DNA of 64,000 nucleotides from Sambucus nigra (Eukaryota > Streptophyta > Magnoliopsida > Dipsacales > Adoxaceae). A program made the position numbers and the translations under genes. The notes below the pieces were generated by a model that saw nothing but the letters and a program-made list of their open reading frames with translations, made no database searches and was not told the origin of the DNA. Shown here in pieces: positions 57,198 through 64,000 of the stretch. How positions within the stretch are numbered: the stretch's first letter is position 1; every line of letters starts with the position of its first letter. The stretch lies in NCBI GenBank assembly GCA_949130495.1, contig OX422208.1, positions 692,307,702-692,371,701 on the forward strand. Direction: 5' to 3'.

Positions 57198-59616
57198 CAT
57201 CACACCCCACCTAATTTTGGCGTCGACCGCCACCAAATCTAAGCAAGGCGTGAGTAAATAAAATACCATTCTTAGCATGAGACAGATATGAGACATAAAT
57301 AAATCAATCCTCAAGATAAATAATTGAATCAAACTCAATTGATAACAACAATTATATGATAAAATATCCATCACATGCTAAAATCCAAATAAAAACTCAT
57401 CTCCAATAATATGAAAAAGAATAAAAGCCATACAACTTTGGAACCGAATGGCCCAATCAAAACCATAAACTGTGTCTCAAAGTACAAATAAAGGAATGGA
57501 AAACTAAACTAAATCAACACGCATAAGTTAGAGCAACTCGAACTGCACCTCCAAGCAAATCCTCAAATAACTCTATGCATCTTCTCGAATTACTGATTCC
57601 TGAAAAGTTAGTCAACGCATGATGTCAGAACCCCGAGCATGAATACACACTACTCCCCTAAATTGGGATCCCTGAATCCAGACAGTGGCATTATACGCAA
57701 TAAATATCAAAATAGAAAATTTTAAATTAAATGAGATAATTAAACGCGATAATTATAAATCACTAACTATCTATAGAGGCCCCCATTTAAAAAGGCACAC
57801 CAATATGATTCTAAATTCCCAAGTCCCATCATGTTAATCTCCTATTAATTAGCCCAAATTACCAAATTTCTCAATTATTTATTGTTCTTACTTCAATAAT
57901 TATTAGGTATGACGGTCCTCCCGTCGCGGGTGATAATTCACCAAAATTCATTATAAAGGTCCTCCCGCTACTGGTGATAATTCACCAAAAATGTCACACT
58001 TCCCCTTGTCAATAGCCATCCGAATCCGTTTAAACTGTCGATCCCCCGTAATATGACAAGGTTCCAACACACGACATGACATAAATTGCCCAAGATGACC
58101 CGTTTAAAATGTTGCTCCCTGACACATTATGTCGCCACACATTTTAATACTCATTTTTATCTTAAGCATTAATTCTCAATTTCACAAATTATAAATTACC
58201 CCACCCTTTTAATCGATGTGAGATACTCAAAATACCCCTTAGTCCCATACCTAAGGGTCCCCAGGTTATCAATACATCCTACCCTATTTATAGGATGAAT
58301 TTCTAACATAAACTTCGACCTAGTCTCATGCCTAGGCTAGCGTAACGACGATAAATTACCAAAAATTAGCCCACCCCCGATATGATAGAAACGCGATAAT
58401 CTACCCTCACTATTCCCATACTTAGAAGGAGTAAATCATAAAAAGGCCTACCCATTAGTCCCATGCCTAGAAGGCATCCTAAAAATATAGGAAGAGCAAT
58501 AATACCCAACAACCCGCTGTCAAAATGGTATTTTAATAGAACCAACAAGTCACATAAATAAGCACAATTAATCAATGTAACAACTACGCATGATAACCCA
58601 ATTCAATTAAATCTTAACTTAATTATCACATCGTCAAAAACACCCAATTAATATCATTTAATTATTTTAAATTAAATACACCGAGATTGCATTATTAACA
58701 CATGGTATTTCCAATTTCACTATCTTAACACAAATCACGTGAGTTATTCCCCCCCAAATTAATTAATTCAAGACTAGAGTTTTTCAACCTACACCAACAA
58801 AACCCAAAATCCACTTATGAATCCTATGTACCCAAGGGTTATGAATATTAATCATATTAAAGGATTTCATAAAAACAGACCCATGTTTTATGTGTCCACT
58901 TTCTCTAATTAGATTGCTAATTGATTTTAAGAAAACATTACATTATGGTTTAGGCAACACTTAAAACTCATAATACTAAAGAAAAAGAATAGAGTATTCT
59001 TCCATGTGATTAGTTGGACAAAAATCTGAGTAGAAGGTTGAACTCCTGTTGAGAAAACACCAAATAAGCCTTCTAATCTAAGGTTGAAATCTTTAATAAG
59101 TTTGGGGCTATGGTTTGTAGATGAAAGGGAGTAATTTTAGAGAGGTCTTCTGGTTGAAAAGTTTGAGAAAAAGTGATTTGAAAAGTCCATCCACAAATTA
59201 GTTGTGATATATAAAGGCTTAAGAGTTTTATTGAGAAAAATGTTCTAATCATATACAAACACTCGAAAAAATCATTCCGGACGATCAAGTTCTTAGATTG
59301 GCTTGAAATTTTAGTATGTTGTAGCGAACGGCGAGACAGGACTGCTGTAAAAAATTTATCTCGATCAGACGTTCGAATTTCTAAAAGTATTACTTTTATC
59401 CTCCTTAGCTCAGATCCTCCCCCTGATTTTTATACAAAGAGTTATAATTTCCATATTTTTTAATCCCGATGTAAATTCCACTTAAAACCTTATTTTTATA
59501 TATAAAAACCAACATATTTAATTATTAAAAGTAATTAAATGCAAAATTTTATTTTTCTCATATTTCTCAAAATTAGTTTAAAAATACCGATTTATAAAAA
59601 AATCGGGGTTGTTACA
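57198..59616 (-). repeat. 3' LTR of element E (2419 bp)
   Basis: On the minus strand it starts TGTAACAACCCCG; the far end, GGGTGTGATG, has mutated relative to GGGTGTGACA in the other LTR. It carries a short duplicated block with TGGTGA-TAAT-TCACCA (57972-57987). It is about 1.1 kb longer than the 5' LTR. Confidence 0.85.
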
Positions 59617-60182
59617 TACTTCCCCACTAGCAAAGAATTTCATCCTCGAAATTAGACGAAGCATAAACATCAACACGTAAATCTGGCAAAAGAAAATAAG
59701 GCTCATATATGCCTATCCATATAATGCCGTAATTGGGCGCCCGTAGACCCAATCTTACGCACATCTACCCCACGAACAACAAAATAATATAAATATCCTA
59801 TATACATACGGATAACTATGAAAATAACGGCGTACCACACGCTCTCACAAATCCTCAGTCGATCCTATATCCAAAAGTCATCAAAATGCTATCATCCTCA
59901 AATTAAATCTCAACATCAAAAATCGATGCATACGATACCTAACATCTGCACTAAAATATCTAAAATAATTATCGTCTCCAAAATCCATTTTAACGATCCT
60001 CACATTAAGCTTACTAATTCTAAACTCAATGCCTACGACGTCCTTAGCACAAAGCTTCACATTTCTAAGAAACACATCTAACACGTATGCTAGACCCTCT
60101 AACTTAAGGAGTACAAATCAACAGAGGTATTCAAAGATCGTCAACGAGGAAGCTAAATGGATGCATAACCAACGAGACCTAA

Positions 60183-60202
60183 GACCATGTTCTGATACCA
60201 TC
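60183..60202 (-). other. Primer-binding site of element E
   Basis: GATGGTATCAGAACATGGTC on the minus strand directly after the LTR. TGGTATCAGA is the site for initiator methionine tRNA used by many plant LTR elements. Confidence 0.8.
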
Positions 60203-61589
60203 TGTCACACCCCGCCTAAATCTGGTGTCGTCCGCCACCAAAACTACGCCGAGCTTGAGTAAATAAATACCATTCTTAGCATGAGACAGATATGAGACAT
60301 AACTAAATCAATCCTCAAGATAAATAATTCAATAAAACTCAATTGATAAAAACAAATGAACGATAAAAGATCCATCACATGCTAAACGCCAAATAAAAAC
60401 TAATCTCCTATAATATTAAACTGAATAAAACCCATACAACTTTGTAACCGAATGACCCAATCAAAACCATAAACTGTGTCTCAAAGTACATACGAAGGAA
60501 TGGAACACTAAACTAAATCAACACGCATAAGGTGAAGAAACTCCAACTGCACCTCCAAGCAAATCCTCAAATAACCCTATGCAGCTTCTCCAATTACTAA
60601 TTCCTGAAAAGTTAGTCAACGCATGAGGTCAGAGCCCCGAGCATGAATACACACTAATCCCCTCAATTAGGATCCTTGAATCCAGACAATAGCATTATAC
60701 ACAATAAATATCACAATAGAATATTTTAAATTAAAGGAGATAATTAAGCGCGATAATTATAAATCACTAACTACCTATAGAGGTCCCCATTTAAAAAGGC
60801 ACACCAATACGATTTTAAATTCCCAAGTCCCACGATGTTAATCTTCTATTAATTAACCCAAATCACCAAATTTCTAAATTAATTATTGTTCTTACTTCAA
60901 TAATTATTAGGTATGGCGGTCCTCCTGCCGCGGGTGATAATTCACCAAAATTCATTATAGCGGTCCTTCCGCCATGGGTGATAATTCACCACAAATGTCA
61001 TACTTTCCCTTGTCAATAACTAGCGGAATCCGTTTAGACTGTCAATCCCCCGCAATATGACAAGGTTCCAACACAAGACACGACATAAATCGCCTAAGCT
61101 GACCATTTAAATTGTCGGTCCCTGACACATTATGTCGCCACAAATTTTAATACACATTTTTATCTTAGGCATTAATTCTCAATTTCTCAATTTCACAAAT
61201 TATAAATTATCCCACCCTTTTAATTGATGTGAGATCCTCAAAATATCCCTTAGTCCCATACCTAAGGGTCCCTAAGTTATCAATACGTCCTACCCTATGT
61301 ATAGGATGAATTTCTAACATAAACCTCGGCCTAGTCTCATGCCTAGGCTCGCGTAACGACGATAAAGTACCAAAAATCACTCATGGTCTTAGGGCTATGA
61401 ATATTAACCATATTAAAAAATATGGTTAATATTCATAGCCCAATGTAAATTCCACTTAAAACCTTATTTTTATATATGAAAACCAACATATTTAATTATT
61501 AAAAATAATTAAATCCAAAATTTATTTTTCTCGAATTTTTCAAAATTAGTTTAAAAATACCTATTTATAAAAAAATCCGGGTTGTTACA
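60203..61589 (-). repeat. 5' LTR of element E (1387 bp, internally deleted)
   Basis: It aligns with 57198-59616 on both sides of a missing ~1.1 kb. At the deletion point lies a perfect 23-bp inverted repeat (61392-61414 and 61419-61441, AAAA loop). One arm corresponds to LTR sequence at about 58840-58860 in the other copy. Confidence 0.85.
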
Positions 61590-64000
61590 TCTATAGAATA
61601 TTTGAAGATCCTACGCATTATTTTTAGTGGAGCTATGTAGTCTTTAAGTCGATTAGTGTCTGTGAAACTCTTTACGGTACTAAATACTAGGTTTTGTCCG
61701 AATGGGATTTTTCCTTATCTTCTTAGCAAGTTTGGTTTGTTTGTGTGATTGAAGAATTTAATTAGTACATTATATTGCATGCACACTTATTTGATACTTA
61801 GCATAAAATTTGGGTAAAATTTTAATTTGTGTGGTCGTAACCTAATATATGGACTATCCATATGAACCGTGCCTTTTCAAGGCTTCCTCTTTTCCTATTA
61901 ATTCCAATGCTTAGATTGTCCCTTTATTTTTTTTTTGCTGAGATTTTTTCCTGACTTCCTTTTTCTTGTTTCTTTTCTTTATTTCACATTTCCATCTACA
62001 TATTTTCCTTCACCCAAAGATTTTACCTTTGAATCACCACACTCAACCTTTTCCCATCCGATACAACTCATTTCCATGTACTTCCCCCCCAAAAAATAAA
62101 ATCTATCAACTTTACACCCTCAATTATGAAAAGGATGATGGCCCAAATACTTTAGGTGGTGTTTTTAATTCTAAAAAAAAACAAATATGTAAACCTTATT
62201 GTAACCTCCCATCCATAATTTCTCAAACTATAAAATGGTTCACGAGGGAGCTCATCTTGGATTGAATTTTTAGAGTAGTGTACTGTAGTTTATTTTATAG
62301 TTGCAGTCTGTAGTGTAAATGCAGTTTTAATAAATTATTATTTCATTTATTTACTTTCTATAAATTAGTTATTTGCACTCAAAAATTAGTTAAATACTAT
62401 CATAATTAGTTCACTCGCTTTAAAAATTATTTTCTTCTCATTTTAAAAATTACTCTCTCACACTGTTTTATTTAATTATTTAATATTGCTTTTTAGAAAA
62501 TTTTAATTAGGTTGAGATTAATGAACTCATATTGGTTGTATAGTTGCTTCACTATGGTATGATAGAACATACTTGTTTTGATGGGTTGACTATTTTTGAA
62601 ATTACACCGAGGGACCTTAATTCGGTAAATGACGTATGCATTATATTTGTGATATTGCACGTGTAACTTTGGTAATATTTTTTATGCCAAAACTCATATC
62701 TACAATTTTATAAAAACTTGGGGAGTGACATCCCGGATTTAAATAATTATTTAAATGGGTAATAATCACGTCTAAAAACCTACAAAGTTATGTAACTATA
62801 TATGTTACGTACTCCGAGGTGAGGGATTTAAGTCTCAACCTATAGTTTTTATATATGCAAATTAACTTAATTTAAATATTCGCCTAGATTAATTATAGTA
62901 AAAATATTTAAAAATCAAAAATCATATTTTTCACTTTCTTTTTGATTAATAAATCAATTAAATTTTAAGCAATATTCTCTGTTGATTCGATACTTGAACT
63001 TGCCGGTATACATATAAAACACATGTATTTAAAGTTTAGGTTTTTGTGTTGAGGTGAAAAATCGACGACAACGACAAACGTTTTTACACGACGCTCGGTT
63101 TTCACTCTGTCAGTTTGTTTTTACTAAAATAAAAGGGGATTTGTTATAGTATATTGTTATCAAAATTTTAAGGATAAAATCATCTAAAGTGCACAGGATA
63201 TTAGAGTATAGCGAGTGTAAATACGGATCGAAGCCACAGAGATTTGGTCAATTCTTATAAATTATTGAATGTCCCACTACACAATACAAGTGTAGACATA
63301 TGATTAAGTTCTAAATAGAAACAATAAATGAATGAATATTAACTATATAATCATATATGGAAGAAAACTAGGACGTTGGATCCGTTTATCATTTTTTTTT
63401 ATTAAAATCACACATTAATTTAATTTCTTATTCCCAAATTTATAAATCAAAATGTACCAACTCTCGCCGCATACATTCTGAAAAATACGACAATAAATGT
63501 ACAAAAAATATTTTAACGTCTCTTAAATTAGACGCCCTAAACAAATATTCCCTCAAAGTTATCAATTTTAATTTTTAACGTTGTATTTAAGCAAGAGATA
63601 TCAAAAAGTTTAATGTAAGTATAACCCATAAAAAATTAGACGTTTGAATTCTAAAAATATGATTTACCCAATAATTTCGAAGTTTTAAAACACACTCTCA
63701 TGTAGTTTTAGGTGAATGTCGAATTTTTATATTTAATTAACACGCGTTGGGAATTAATATTGAACTAAACTAATGCACAAAGTTCATTAATCGTGATAAA
63801 CTTCACCTTGTCCTAGTAATAAAATTACACCACCATCATAATTGAAACATTAATATTGCAAGATGAAATAATAATATTCATTAATAAAACTCAACTAATA
63901 AAATTTTGAGTCAAAACCTTGAGTACCAGTACACAATATTTGTCATGCACCAACTTAATTAAGTGAAAATCAACATTTTATTTCGAGATAAATTTTCTAA
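61590..64000. other. AT-rich flank with LTR-like fragments, no gene recognised
   Basis: Short frames (for example 61966-62265) show no motif. At 62714-62760 a GGGGAG tract followed by TGACATCCCGG and the perfect palindrome ATTTAAATAATTATTTAAAT looks like a polypurine tract and LTR start of a Tekay-type element. The stretch 62955-63112 is related to the solo LTR at 31791-32089, and 63198-63245 carries a similar GCGAGTGTAAATACGGATCGA block in the opposite orientation. Confidence 0.45.

Larger units (their letters stand above)
57198..61589 (-). mobile_element. Element E: Tekay/Del-type LTR element with a tiny internal region
   Basis: Two LTRs (57198-59616 and 60203-61589) flank only 586 bp. On the minus strand a GATGGTATCAGAACATGG primer site follows the 5' LTR. 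The internal part ends with NFEDEI-type codons and GCTAGTGGGGAAG before TGTAACAACCCCG, the well-known pol-end/polypurine arrangement of plant Del/Tekay elements. No gag or pol domains remain, so it is a deletion derivative or a short non-autonomous form. No clean 5-bp duplication was found. Confidence 0.82.

Noticed and set aside
59881..60084. 67-codon minus-strand frame in the interior of element E
   Set aside because: No recognisable gag or other motif and compositionally ordinary; too short to support.
57193..61594. Target-site duplication for element E
   Set aside because: The 5 bases outside each end (CATCA and TCTAT) do not match; the 3' LTR edge is mutated or the flank was rearranged.
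61966..62265. 99-codon frame near the right edge
   Set aside because: Low-complexity, no motif, AT-rich surroundings, no relative seen in the window.

Overview
This window is plant nuclear DNA, almost certainly from a flowering plant. It is a stack of nested transposable elements with no intact host gene. The plant assignment rests on Ty3/gypsy polyproteins of the plant-only Tat/Ogre lineage (which carry a second, archaeal-type RNase H), a Tekay/Del-type LTR element, a CACTA-type terminus, a hAT-type MITE with an 8-bp target duplication, and decayed fragments of plant genes. I cannot name the species.

Layout. Element A (1-9487, minus strand) is a Tat-type element running out of the left edge: 5' LTR 8923-9487, gag/protease 8859-6334 (two stops, one frameshift), a long open RT-RNaseH-aRNaseH-integrase frame 6316-2951, a tandem array 2318-2850, and a spliced gene on the opposite strand (1-1742). 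A sits inside the LTR of a related plus-strand element B (9488-12812), whose reverse transcriptase is cut off at 12812 by element C. C (minus, Ogre-like) occupies 12813-25604 and resumes at 53019-56121. It has LTR-type sequence with a ~165-bp repeat, a 40/80-bp satellite array, two plus-strand antisense genes (one a spliced plant-mobile-domain gene), and a decayed pol. Element D (25605-53013, minus) is inserted into C with a perfect 5-bp duplication CCCTA. D has both LTRs, an antisense gene, a ~62-bp array, pol without RT, and gag/protease.

D is itself interrupted from about 33736 to 49411 by a block that ends in a CACTA-type terminus. This block holds degraded pieces of at least five host genes, all on the plus strand: a chromomethylase-like chromodomain exon, a SERK-type receptor kinase, allantoate amidohydrolase, a DIVARICATA-type MYB and a TBL2-like WD40 protein. 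It also holds a hAT MITE and a Helitron-like 3' end. A 299-bp solo LTR with a 5-bp duplication sits in D's integrase. On the right, element E (57198-61589) is a Tekay/Del-type element with two LTRs and only about 0.6 kb between them. The last 2.4 kb is AT-rich with LTR-like fragments.

How the parts work together. In the sense direction each large element encoded Gag, protease, RT, RNase H and integrase for copy-and-paste transposition; none now looks autonomous. A, C and D all carry a second gene unit on the opposite strand, running tail to tail with pol, plus a tandem array of short dyads. The most unusual points are (i) A's 3' array is homologous to an in-frame repeat inside its own pol, and (ii) in C the two antisense genes have their own TATA boxes and share a palindromic element with the LTR promoter.
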